25,645 nucleotides of DNA from CAZGUX01 sp046160045 (GTDB lineage Bacteria > Acidobacteriota > Terriglobia > Bryobacterales > Bryobacteraceae). Shown piece after piece: positions 1-6,616 of the stretch. The first letter of the stretch is position 1, and each line of letters starts with the position of its first letter. A program made the position numbers and the translations under genes. The stretch lies in the NCBI GenBank assembly GCA_046160045.1, contig JBJXGR010000537.1, forward strand, positions 1 through 25,645. Direction: 5' to 3'. The notes under the pieces are model-generated. The model was not told the DNA's origin. It saw only the letters and a program-made list of their open reading frames with translations, and did not search any database.

Positions 1-1
1 G

Positions 2-163
2 GGGTTAGATGCGCCGGACCGGCGCCGCTGGGCGCGGCACGGTAGTACCCGGTATCTGTGGAACCGCGAGCAGATCCAGCGAGCCATCCACTATGTGGCC
101 GACCTCCAAGGCCCACCGATGGCGCTCTATGTGTCGGCGGAGGTCCGGGGCGGGGGTCCCTAG
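2..163 (+). CDS. REP-associated tyrosine transposase (RAYT, Y1/IS200-like), C-terminal fragment
   Basis: An open frame enters from the left edge and ends at TAG 161-163, giving about 53 residues. It reads as the C-terminal tail of a RAYT/TnpA_REP protein: a Trp-Ala-Arg-x-Gly-Ser-Thr-Arg-Tyr-Leu stretch, then a helix with Ile-x-x-Ala-Ile-x-Tyr-Val and a Gln-Gly-Pro-Pro end. This matches my memory of the conserved tail of this family (W-x-R-x-G-S-T-R-x-L ... A-x-x-Y-V-x-x-x-Q). The catalytic HUH and Tyr motifs would lie upstream, outside the window, so completeness cannot be judged. RAYTs are single-domain HUH nucleases thought to mobilise REP palindromes; a REP-like array starts about 30 bp downstream, which supports the call. 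The last residues (AEVRGGGP) look unconserved. No start is visible. Confidence 0.6.
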   Translation, partial: GLDAPDRRRWARHGSTRYLWNREQIQRAIHYVADLQGPPMALYVSAEVRGGGP

Positions 164-164
164 C

Positions 165-176
165 TAGCTATAGCTA
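165..176. repeat. AT-rich perfect palindrome after the transposase stop
   Basis: TAGCTATAGCTA is a 12-bp perfect palindrome 1 bp downstream of the RAYT stop codon, inside a CTAG-rich run (161-184). It contrasts with the surrounding GC-rich DNA. It may mark the boundary of the REP/RAYT element. No function is demonstrated. Confidence 0.3.
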
Positions 177-190
177 AGCTAGGGCGCGCG

Positions 191-480
191 AAGGCCGGGG
201 TTCGGATGAGAGCAGCCGGGGGGGAACGCTGGTCCCCGGCCTTCCGGCCGGGGTTCGGATGGGACCAGAGCCAAACACTGCCGGGGGGGGACGCTGGTCC
301 CCGGCCTTCCGGCCGGGGTTCGGATGAGAGCAAGTCGAGGGTGCCGGGGGGGGAACGCTGGTCCCCGGCCTTCCGGCCGGGGTTCGGATGGGACCAGAGC
401 CGAACACTGCCGGGGGGAACGCTGGTCCCCGGCCTTCCGGCCGGGGTTCGGATGGGACTAAAGCCGAACACCCGGCCGCG
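191..480. repeat. Tandem array of REP-like hairpins (period 64-65 bp)
   Basis: Four complete copies of a perfect hairpin, stem CCCCGGCC and loop TTCC, lie at 234-253, 299-318, 363-382 and 427-446. A right half-copy lies at 191-200. Each is preceded by CGCTGGT and followed by TTCGGATG. Start-to-start distances are 65, 64 and 64 bp. The linkers are of two kinds: one with GGGACCAGAGCC-AACACTGCC (after copies 1 and 3, and a degraded form after copy 4) and one with GAGAGCA...GGGTGCC (after copy 2, and shortened after the half-copy). The array is directly downstream of the RAYT fragment, the arrangement expected for REP sequences beside their cognate transposase. The 346 bp between the RAYT stop and the next gene hold nothing else that I can support. 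Translated stretches across the array are repeat artefacts. Confidence 0.85.
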
Positions 481-509
481 GTGCCCCGATGTGTGATAGA
501 GAAGAATAC

Positions 510-1610
510 ATGCGTTGGCTCATCGTGTTGGCAGCGGCGCCGCTTCTGTGGGCGGCAGAGCCTCGGATCGTGGGCGAGGGACCGTTGGCGGGCAGTTCCC
601 TGGCGGTGATGGTTCCCGGAGGCTCCCTGGCGCACACGGCGCAAATGTGGGTCGCGACCGGCGACAACCGGTCCCAGGTGGAAGGCACGCTCAAGAAACT
701 CGACAACGCGTTGAAAGAAGCCGGCACGAGCATCAAAGAGGCGGTCAAACTGAACTTCGTCATGACCGACGACAGCGTCGGCAAATGGGTGCAGGAGGTG
801 TTGAAAACGCGCTACCGCAAGCACAAGCCGGCGATCAGCCTGGTCACCGGGAGATTGGCATCGGGAGGCGCGGTCGTGGCGATCGACGCGGTGGCCGTCA
901 CCAAAGGGACCAAACCCCGGAATCCGCGTGTGGCGGTGCTGCCGGCCGGGCGGCGCGTCTACATTTCCGGCCAGTCCGATACCGGTACCATCGCCCAGGC
1001 CACCCGCGGAACGCTCGACAAGTTGAAGGCCGCCCTCACCCACATGGGGCTCGACCTGTCACACGTCGTGCAGGTGAAATCATTCCTCGACCCGATCTCG
1101 TCAACGGCCGACGTGCGGCAGCAGATCGATGAGTACTTCGGACCCAACCCGCCGCCCCAGGTGTTTGTGGAGTGGACCTCCAAGGACCGCATCGAGATCG
1201 AGATGATCGCGGCTGATCCGTCCAAGCCCGCGGGTGAGCCGATCGAATACCTGACGCCGCCGGGCGAAAAGTCATCGCCTGTGTACAGCAAGGTGGCGCG
1301 CATCTCGTCCCCCGCGACGATCTACGTTTCCAGCCTCTACGGCAAAACAGACAACAACGGGCCGAAGGAGATCAACGATATCTTCGCGAAGTTGAAAGAG
1401 GCCGTGGTGGGATTCGGCGGGGACCTCGAGCATCTGGCGAAGGCCACCTACTACGTCTCGAACGATGCCGTCAGCCGTGAACTGAACGAGATTCGTCCGA
1501 AATACTACGACCCGAAAACGCCGCCCGCGGCCTCCAAGGCGGGAGTGAAAGCGGTGGGCGTGGCGGGCAAGACAGTATCCCTCGACATGATCGGCGTCCC
1601 GGCGCGCTAG
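510..1610 (+). CDS. Secreted protein of three tandem RidA/YjgF-like modules
   Basis: The protein has 366 residues. ATG 510 is preceded by GAGAAG and begins a clear signal peptide (MRWLIVLAAAPLLWAAEP), so it is preferred over the in-frame ATG at 489. The mature part contains three RidA/YjgF/UK114-like alpha/beta modules at about residues 24-132, 138-236 and 256-364. Each shows the helix rich in Leu/Lys and the closing strand (AVVAIDAVAV, RIEIEMIAA, TVSLDMIGV). Canonical RidA is a cytosolic single-module trimer that hydrolyses reactive enamines/imines and depends on an Arg in the P-A-R-S motif. The aligned residue here is Ile109, Gln217 and Ala341, so imine deaminase activity is doubtful. A fused, exported pseudo-trimer binding a small ligand is an inference. 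Its stop codon overlaps that of the convergent PIN gene by 3 bases. Confidence 0.8.
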   Translation: MRWLIVLAAAPLLWAAEPRIVGEGPLAGSSLAVMVPGGSLAHTAQMWVATGDNRSQVEGTLKKLDNALKEAGTSIKEAVKLNFVMTDDSVGKWVQEVLKTRYRKHKPAISLVTGRLASGGAVVAIDAVAVTKGTKPRNPRVAVLPAGRRVYISGQSDTGTIAQATRGTLDKLKAALTHMGLDLSHVVQVKSFLDPISSTADVRQQIDEYFGPNPPPQVFVEWTSKDRIEIEMIAADPSKPAGEPIEYLTPPGEKSSPVYSKVARISSPATIYVSSLYGKTDNNGPKEINDIFAKLKEAVVGFGGDLEHLAKATYYVSNDAVSRELNEIRPKYYDPKTPPAASKAGVKAVGVAGKTVSLDMIGVPAR

Positions 1611-2002
1611 ACGTTCGCCAACACCTTGCAGTGTTTTGCGCCAATGAGATTCCGATCGGCGGTGACCAGGACGAGGTCGAGCACGCGGGCTGTGGCGACG
1701 AGGAAGCGGTCAGCGGGATCGCGATGGGGAAACTCGAATCGCAGGGTCTCCAGTGCGATCTCATGCGTAAAGGGTGCTTCCAGAATCGAGAGAGTCTTGA
1801 GTGCGTTTTTCACCCACTTATCGGGCGGACCGCCGACCGACACGCGGCCTTTGGAGCAGAGCAGTACTACTTCCCACACGCTGATGGGGGAAAGCCAAAG
1901 CTCATTCGAAGGGTCATCAATCGCCTTTGAAACCCGCCTGGAGAGGCGATCCGGCTCGATCAAGCTCCAAAGCCAGATATGAGTGTCGAGAAGCAGTTTC
2001 AT
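1607..2002 (-). CDS. vapC: PIN-domain ribonuclease toxin (VapC family)
   Basis: The protein has 131 residues, the usual size for a single PIN domain. PIN toxins are Mg/Mn-dependent RNases that cleave tRNA, rRNA or mRNA when freed from the antitoxin. The acidic catalytic set is intact: Asp6 in the opening LLLDTHIWLW strand, Glu44 in SPISVWEVV, Asp98 in DPADRFLVATA, and Asp116 in LVTADRNL. ATG 2000-2002 overlaps the TGA of the antitoxin gene, so the two are translationally coupled. The 3' end overlaps the RidA-like gene tail to tail. The DTHIWLW start and HRDPADR motif match the PIN subgroup normally paired with Phd/YefM-type antitoxins. The target RNA cannot be told from sequence. Confidence 0.9.
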   Translation of the reverse strand: MKLLLDTHIWLWSLIEPDRLSRRVSKAIDDPSNELWLSPISVWEVVLLCSKGRVSVGGPPDKWVKNALKTLSILEAPFTHEIALETLRFEFPHRDPADRFLVATARVLDLVLVTADRNLIGAKHCKVLANV

Positions 2003-2244
2003 CGGCGAAGGACGTCCCAGTCGTTCTCGTCGGAAACAGGCGACACGATGTCCCCCACAATTCGGGCGGTACCGGCGAGGGCGCCCAAACCCCTACCTGC
2101 TCGCTTGGGGGGGCGCGGCGGCACGATCTCGGCGACCGGCTCGCCGAATCGGGTCACCAGAACCGGCCGCCGCGTCTTGCGTACGTTTTCAAGTACAGAG
2201 AGGCATGTGGCCTTGAACTTCGAGATAGCGATTTCCTGCATCAT
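1999..2244 (-). CDS. vapB: Phd/YefM-type antitoxin of the PIN toxin
   Basis: About 81 residues. The N-terminal half (MQEIAISKFKATCLSVLENV, then a Thr-Arg-Phe-Gly-Glu-Pro-Val-Ala-Glu-Ile-Val-Pro segment) is the Phd/YefM DNA-binding fold. The C-terminal part is charged and ends in DENDWDVLRR, a plausible toxin-binding tail. The start is uncertain: in-frame ATGs lie at 2241, 2244, 2253 and 2265 (first base on the minus strand), none with a strong ribosome binding site. The family pattern favours 2241/2244. The stop codon overlaps the toxin ATG. Such antitoxins normally bind their own promoter, here the roughly 80-bp divergent gap shared with the transporter gene. I could not identify an operator. 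Confidence 0.85.
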   Translation of the reverse strand: MMQEIAISKFKATCLSVLENVRKTRRPVLVTRFGEPVAEIVPPRPPKRAGRGLGALAGTARIVGDIVSPVSDENDWDVLRR

Positions 2245-2325
2245 CTCGAACATACCATGGTCCATGACTATGGTCAGATCGCGCCGGGCGATCCCTGCGT
2301 CCACTCTGATACGCTGAACGATTCC

Positions 2326-3090
2326 ATGCCGGACTCCCTGGTCACTTGGGCACTGTTGTGCGGTTCCGCCTTCCTCGGCGGGGCCGTGAATTCGATTGCA
2401 GGCGGCGGGACGTTGCTGACGTTCCCCACCCTGCTCTCCGTGCTGAGTCCCGTATTGGCGAACGCCACCAGCACGCTCGCGCTCGTGCCGGGATCGCTCG
2501 CCGGGGCGTGGGGCTACCGGCGTGAATTGGCCGAATGCCGTCATCATCTCCTGCGTCTATGGCCGCCGAGTCTCCTCGGAGGCATTGTGGGGTCGTTGCT
2601 CGTGATCCGCCTCCCGGAGAAGGTGTTCGCGAATCTGGTGCCCTGGCTGCTGGTCGCCGCCTCCACCCTGTTGCTGCTGCAGCGGCCGCTGCAGCGCTGG
2701 ATTGGCGCGCATCCGCACAAGCCTCCGACAGGAGCCACCGTCGGCGTGGTGGTGTTTTTTCAGTTTCTGGTCGGCGTCTACGGCGGGTATTTCGGCGCCG
2801 GCATCGGCATCCTGATGCTGAGTTCGCTGGCGTTCATGGGGATTCCCAACATCCACCAGATGAACTCGATCAAGACGGTGCTGGCCGCCACGATCAACGG
2901 CATCACGGTGGTGATTTTCGCGCTGGCCGGAGTCATCGTCTGGAAGTATGCGGTGGCGATGGCCGTGACGGCGATGATCGGGGGCTACCTGGGGGCGCGG
3001 GTGGCGCGGAAGATGCCGGTCGAGTACGTGCGCGCCATCGTCGTCGTGATCGGCTTCGGTGTGGCGGCGTACTCGTGGTTCAAACGCTAG
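2326..3090 (+). CDS. TauE/SafE (YfcA-like) membrane transporter
   Basis: 254 residues, mostly hydrophobic, with about seven to eight membrane segments. The opening segment carries the family motif GGAVNSIAGGGTLLTFPTLL, and the second half has the matching GVYGGYFGAGIGILML repeat followed by MNSIKTVLAATINGITVVIF. Together these are the two-fold repeat of TauE/SafE anion exporters. Family members export sulfite, sulfoacetate or other small organosulfur/organic anions, but most, like this one, have no assigned substrate. ATG 2326 is chosen because the upstream in-frame extension back to 1927 lies over the antitoxin and toxin genes and is not membrane-like. It is transcribed divergently from the toxin-antitoxin pair. 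No sulfur-metabolism gene is adjacent. Confidence 0.88.
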   Translation: MPDSLVTWALLCGSAFLGGAVNSIAGGGTLLTFPTLLSVLSPVLANATSTLALVPGSLAGAWGYRRELAECRHHLLRLWPPSLLGGIVGSLLVIRLPEKVFANLVPWLLVAASTLLLLQRPLQRWIGAHPHKPPTGATVGVVVFFQFLVGVYGGYFGAGIGILMLSSLAFMGIPNIHQMNSIKTVLAATINGITVVIFALAGVIVWKYAVAMAVTAMIGGYLGARVARKMPVEYVRAIVVVIGFGVAAYSWFKR

Positions 3091-3113
3091 GGGCCTGGCG
3101 AAATCGAAGATGT

Positions 3114-3133
3114 CCGCTCCCTTCCGGTCGCGG
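3114..3133. repeat. Single REP-like hairpin between convergent genes
   Basis: CCGCTCCC-TTCC-GGTCGCGG forms an imperfect stem: four GC pairs, a symmetric TC/TC mismatch, two more pairs, and a TTCC loop. The CC-TTCC-GG centre is identical to that of the 191-480 array, although the rest of the stem differs. It sits in the 73-bp gap between two converging genes, the usual site for REP elements. It has no following T-run, so it is not a typical intrinsic terminator. Confidence 0.4.
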
Positions 3134-3163
3134 CTCTGTCGTTTCAGCGCGGCTAGGCGCCGC

Positions 3164-3640
3164 TTACGGCACAATCTCAAACGCGAACGACAGTGTGAGA
3201 AAAGGCTCCATGCGCTCGCGACGCGAGGGCGCCGCGTCGAGCGTCAGCCAGACCGCGGCGACCGTGTAGCGGCCTGGCGCCAGGTCCGCGGGTAGCGGCA
3301 CCACCGCCAGCGGGCGCGCGGGCTTCGACGGCGTGGCGATCTTCTTTCCTTCGCGCACCACCGTGCGGGCGATCCGTAGTTCGATCTCCGAGCGCGCCCG
3401 AAGCACTTCCTTCACCTCGCAGGAGTCGCCCTCGTCGATCACCGGACCCAGCGCCAGCGCCACCAGCCGGGTCCCCTGACGATACTTCGGCGACTGCAGC
3501 GTCAGGGCCTTCCGGTACCGCTGGGCCGCGTCCGGTGTGGCGAACTCCGGCACCACGGCCACGTTTTTGGGGCGCTGGTCGCCGGCATTGTCTGTCGCGG
3601 CCAAAGGCACGCGCACGATCTGGGTTTTCGGGTCGCTCAC
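3164..3640 (-). CDS. Uncharacterised protein downstream of lipA
   Basis: 158 residues from GTG 3640, preceded by GGCGGAG at close spacing; the upstream in-frame extension is the lipA shadow frame. I do not recognise a family. There is no signal peptide and no membrane segment. Alternating hydrophobic stretches (IVRVPLAAT, GTRLVALALGPVI, LAVVPLPADLAPGRYTVAAVWLTL) and a final FLTLSFAFEIV strand suggest a beta-sandwich-like fold. The APGRYTVAAVW segment resembles the closing strand of Ig-like or transthyretin-like folds, but this is weak. Residues 32-49 (FATPDAAQRYRKALTLQS) look helical. It starts 26 bp after the lipA stop on the same strand and is probably co-transcribed. Function unknown. Confidence 0.6.
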   Translation of the reverse strand: MSDPKTQIVRVPLAATDNAGDQRPKNVAVVPEFATPDAAQRYRKALTLQSPKYRQGTRLVALALGPVIDEGDSCEVKEVLRARSEIELRIARTVVREGKKIATPSKPARPLAVVPLPADLAPGRYTVAAVWLTLDAAPSRRERMEPFLTLSFAFEIVP

Positions 3641-3666
3641 AACTCCGCCTGAACGCGATTGTAGTC

Positions 3667-4554
3667 CTAAACGGCGGCGGGCACAGCCGTCGCGGTCGCG
3701 TCGGCGGCGTGGTAGGAGCTGCGAACGAGCGGTCCGGACTCGACATGCGCGAATCCCATCGACTGCCCCAGCGCCTTCAACTCCGCAAACTCCGCCGGCG
3801 AAACATACCTCACGATCGGCAGGTGCTTCGCGGACGGACGCAGATACTGACCGAGCGTCAGGCTGTCCACCTGGTGCGCCCGAAGGTCCCGCATCACCTG
3901 GGTGACTTCCTCCATCGTCTCCCCCAGGCCAAGCATCAGGCCGGACTTGGTCGGGATTTCCGGCCGCAGTTGTTTGGCGTACTCGAGCATCTCGAGCGAC
4001 CGCGGGTACCGCGCGCCCAGCCTCACCTGGCGATAGAGCCGGGGCACGGTTTCCGTATTGTGGTTCAGCACGTCCGGCCTCGCCTCCATCACGATCTTCA
4101 TGGCATCCCGGCTTCCCTGGAAATCGGGGACAAGCACTTCCACACCGCACCCGGGCACACGCTCGCGGATGGCGCGGATGGTCTGGGCGAACAACTCCGC
4201 GCCTCCGTCCTTTCGGTCGTCGCGATTCACGCTCGTTACCACCGCGAAACGCAATCCCAAGGCTGCCACGGCTTCGGCCACCCGGCGGGGCTCGTCCTGG
4301 TCGACCTCGAGAGGAATGCCCTTCTGCACGGCGCAGAACCCACAGCGCCGGGTGCAGACGTTCCCCAGGATCATGAAGGTCGCGGTACGGTGATTCCAGC
4401 ACTCGCCGACGTTGGGGCACGCGGCGCTCTCACACACCGTGTGGAGCTTCAGGCGCGTCACCAGGTCCTTCAGCGCCTGGTAGTTGGCGCCGGCGGGCGC
4501 GGGCGCACGCAGCCACCCCGGACGCTTCACGGTCGTGGAAAGTTGAATCAGCAC
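3667..4554 (-). CDS. lipA: Lipoyl synthase
   Basis: 295 residues, a normal length. Radical-SAM enzyme that inserts two sulfurs into octanoyl groups on the lipoyl domains of 2-oxoacid dehydrogenases and the glycine cleavage H protein. Both iron-sulfur clusters are encoded: the auxiliary cluster Cys41, Cys46, Cys52 (CESAACPNVGEC) and the radical-SAM cluster Cys67, Cys71, Cys74 (CTRRCGFC). The C-terminal RSSYHA motif (about 278-283), whose serine ligates the auxiliary cluster, is present. The start is GTG 4554 with GAGG four bases upstream. The ftcD stop is only 6 bp upstream, so it is in the same operon. No lipB was seen here. The glycine cleavage connection gives a loose one-carbon link with ftcD. 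Confidence 0.97.
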   Translation of the reverse strand: MLIQLSTTVKRPGWLRAPAPAGANYQALKDLVTRLKLHTVCESAACPNVGECWNHRTATFMILGNVCTRRCGFCAVQKGIPLEVDQDEPRRVAEAVAALGLRFAVVTSVNRDDRKDGGAELFAQTIRAIRERVPGCGVEVLVPDFQGSRDAMKIVMEARPDVLNHNTETVPRLYRQVRLGARYPRSLEMLEYAKQLRPEIPTKSGLMLGLGETMEEVTQVMRDLRAHQVDSLTLGQYLRPSAKHLPIVRYVSPAEFAELKALGQSMGFAHVESGPLVRSSYHAADATATAVPAAV

Positions 4555-4560
4555 GAATCC

Positions 4561-5487
4561 TCATTGTATCGCGGGGTCCTCCCGAAGCCTCCGAAGCCGG
4601 ACCTCGAGGATCGAATCCTCGCTGAAGTTCTCCACCGTCGGCAGCCATTCGGAAGAGCGGTCGAGCGCCCGGCGCGGAATCAAACCAATCAATTCACTCG
4701 CGGCGATGCGAGCGCCGCGTGCTTCTGCTTCCCGCCGAACCGCGGCGAACACTTCATCAACCGGGGTCACCTCGAAGTCGGTGAGGTTTATGGTCACCTG
4801 CGCCTGGTTGCGTGAGCGAAGCAGCACGCCCAGCGCTTTCACGTGCGGCAGGCCTCCTGAAGACGCCCGGATGGACACGGCGATCTGGCGTGCGATCTCG
4901 ACGTCGGGCGTATCGAGGTCGATGTTGTAAGCGATCAGGAATTTCCGCGCCCCGATGACCGTTGCCCCAGCCGTGGGGTGAAGCACCGCGTCCCCGATAT
5001 CGGGGCGGCGCGACGGGTCCGTGCGGATCTCGGTGCGAAGGCGCTCCCAACCGCCGCGGCGGACCACTTCCAGGCGTTTGCGCTCCGGGAGGAGCGCCGC
5101 TTCCTCGTACAGATAGACGGGAACGCCAAGTTCGCGCCATACCCGCCGCCCGGTCTCGACTGCCAGGGAGACGCACTGGGCCATGGTGACCCCGCTCAAC
5201 GGGACGAACGGCACGACATCGGCCGCTCCAATGCGCGGGTGAACGCCCGAGTGCCGGTTGAGGTCGATCAGGTCCGCCGCGCGCGCGATTCCGTGAAACG
5301 CTCCGTCCGCGATGGTCTCGGGAGGGCCGGCAAAGGTAATGACCGAGCGATGATGGTCGGCATCCATGGTCAGGTCGAGCACGGTGATGCCGGGAGAGGC
5401 TGCGATCGCGTCGCGAATGGCGTTGACGACGGCCGGGTCCCGGCCTTCCGAGAAGTTGGCCACGCACTCTACGAGGGTTTCTTCCAT
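4561..5487 (-). CDS. ftcD: Glutamate formimidoyltransferase
   Basis: 308 residues from ATG 5487, matching stand-alone formiminotransferases (about 300). It transfers the formimino group from N-formimino-L-glutamate, a histidine-degradation product, to tetrahydrofolate. Family signatures: VECVANFSEGRD at the N-terminus, the RHSGVHPRIGAADVVPFVP loop with the presumed catalytic His83, then PVYLYEEAA and RKFLIAYNIDL folate-site segments. There is no cyclodeaminase domain. A GTG at 5511 could add eight residues, but the family starts at MEETLVECV. The start overlaps the upstream HutI-like gene by 19 bp. Histidine ammonia-lyase and urocanase are not in the window, so the source of formiminoglutamate is unseen. 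Confidence 0.95.
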   Translation of the reverse strand: MEETLVECVANFSEGRDPAVVNAIRDAIAASPGITVLDLTMDADHHRSVITFAGPPETIADGAFHGIARAADLIDLNRHSGVHPRIGAADVVPFVPLSGVTMAQCVSLAVETGRRVWRELGVPVYLYEEAALLPERKRLEVVRRGGWERLRTEIRTDPSRRPDIGDAVLHPTAGATVIGARKFLIAYNIDLDTPDVEIARQIAVSIRASSGGLPHVKALGVLLRSRNQAQVTINLTDFEVTPVDEVFAAVRREAEARGARIAASELIGLIPRRALDRSSEWLPTVENFSEDSILEVRLRRLREDPAIQ

Positions 5488-6587
5488 TGATGCGCCCGGT
5501 CGGCTCTCCACACTACCGTTCCCCCCTTCATCACCAGGTGGATGCGGTTCACTCCGTGATGATAGGCCATTTCCCGGTAGTCCGAGCAGTCGAGCGCGAC
5601 CAGATCGGCGGATTTCCCCGGCTCCAACGAACCGGTGCGCTGGCCGATGCCAAGGGCGTGAGCGGCGTTGAGGGTCGAGGCCGAAATCGCCTCCTCCAGC
5701 GACAGCCCAAGCCGGACGCCCGCGCGCTCGATCACCGTTTGCGGGCTGTAGGTGGCGGGCCAGGACTGGCCATAGCCGCTTCCAAGGGCGATGGCGACGT
5801 CCCTGTCCACCAGGGCCCGCGCGAACGTGGAGGGCATGGGGGCGAAATGTGTGGCCAGCAGAACCGCGACGGTCCCCGAGGAGGTCAGCAGGCGTGCCAG
5901 GTCCTCGCCAGCCGCCGCCAGTCCATCGACCACACGCGCACCGGCTTCAATCGCCAAGATCAGGGACTGATCCGGGGGACGGCCACGAGCCCAGACCCGC
6001 ACCGGAAGGCGGGCCGCCCGGCAGAACGCCGCCGGATCCTGAGAGTGCCCGGGATCGAGGACCAGCCAGCCGTCCTCACGCCGCCGTGCGCGATCCGGCA
6101 ACTCCGGAGACGCCAGGGGCACGATCCCAAAGGGACCCTTGCTGAGCCGCTTCCACACGCGAGCCGCCTTGGCCTCGTCGGCCGCGCACGGCGTAAACCC
6201 CGCAAACGCTCCGAACGACGTAACACCGTGCGCGAGCGCACGCTGTGCAAAGCGGCCGGCGAGCCATTCCAGGCGCGTCGACGTGAGGGCATGAAGGCGA
6301 CTGGCGGCCCCGTCCGGCCCAGGTTGGGCCAAAGGCTCGACGATTGGGTCGATGAACGCGGGCATCACCACCCGTCCGCCCAGGTCGATCTCCCGGGCCG
6401 CGCGCGCCGCCTTCAGGTTCTCGATCCGCCGGGAAGGGCCGGCTTCGCGGATCACGCCGTCCTGTATCAGCAGCGCGCCGTTAGAAATGGAATTGAGTTC
6501 GGAAAGGGCCGCGCCGCGCCGGGGCCCGGGGGTGCCGCGCAGGGTTAACAACTGCCGGGCGCCGGAAACGATCCACGTTTGCGCCAA
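5469..6587 (-). CDS. Imidazolonepropionase (HutI)-like protein lacking the metal site; probable pseudoenzyme
   Basis: About 372 residues from TTG 6587. An AAAGGAGG precedes it unusually closely, so the start is uncertain. The amidohydrolase plan is clear: small beta-sandwich start (ALLIQDGVIREAGPSRRI), barrel, and a HutI-type end with SASTLNAAHALGIG..GSLEPGKSADLVALD..DYREMAYHHGVN. HutI enzymes hydrolyse 4-imidazolone-5-propanoate to formiminoglutamate with one metal. Here every aligned catalytic position is changed: the usual D-x-H-T-H is DPIVEP (about 80-85), the KVHAD-E/Q His is Trp (RVWARG, about 197-202), the DHL His is Gly (DGLAAAG, about 221-227), and the LATDF Asp is Gly (LGSGYG, about 268-273). 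The reading frame is intact. It lies between the regulator and ftcD, whose substrate a real HutI would make. A regulatory or binding role is inferred. Confidence 0.82.
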   Translation of the reverse strand: MAQTWIVSGARQLLTLRGTPGPRRGAALSELNSISNGALLIQDGVIREAGPSRRIENLKAARAAREIDLGGRVVMPAFIDPIVEPLAQPGPDGAASRLHALTSTRLEWLAGRFAQRALAHGVTSFGAFAGFTPCAADEAKAARVWKRLSKGPFGIVPLASPELPDRARRREDGWLVLDPGHSQDPAAFCRAARLPVRVWARGRPPDQSLILAIEAGARVVDGLAAAGEDLARLLTSSGTVAVLLATHFAPMPSTFARALVDRDVAIALGSGYGQSWPATYSPQTVIERAGVRLGLSLEEAISASTLNAAHALGIGQRTGSLEPGKSADLVALDCSDYREMAYHHGVNRIHLVMKGGTVVWRADRAHQWKKPS

Positions 6588-6616
6588 GCCTCCTTTGACG
6601 ATAGCAGGACTGTGGC

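Noticed and set aside
191..480. CRISPR array
   Set aside because: Linkers are themselves repeated in two classes rather than unique, the repeat is a GC hairpin, and no cas gene is near.
160..1043. Long minus-strand open frames rich in Pro-Gly-Arg repeats over the left array
   Set aside because: They translate the REP array and then the antisense of the RidA-like gene. The repeated peptide text comes from the hairpins; there is no start context or family match.
1999..2547. Extended 182-residue antitoxin
   Set aside because: The extra N-terminal part lies antisense to the transporter gene. The Phd-like domain begins near 2244.
3149..3163. Hairpin GCGGC-TAGGC-GCCGC as terminator
   Set aside because: The stem is only 5 bp and lacks a T-run. 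It ends just before the stop of the convergent gene; chance is likely in this GC content.
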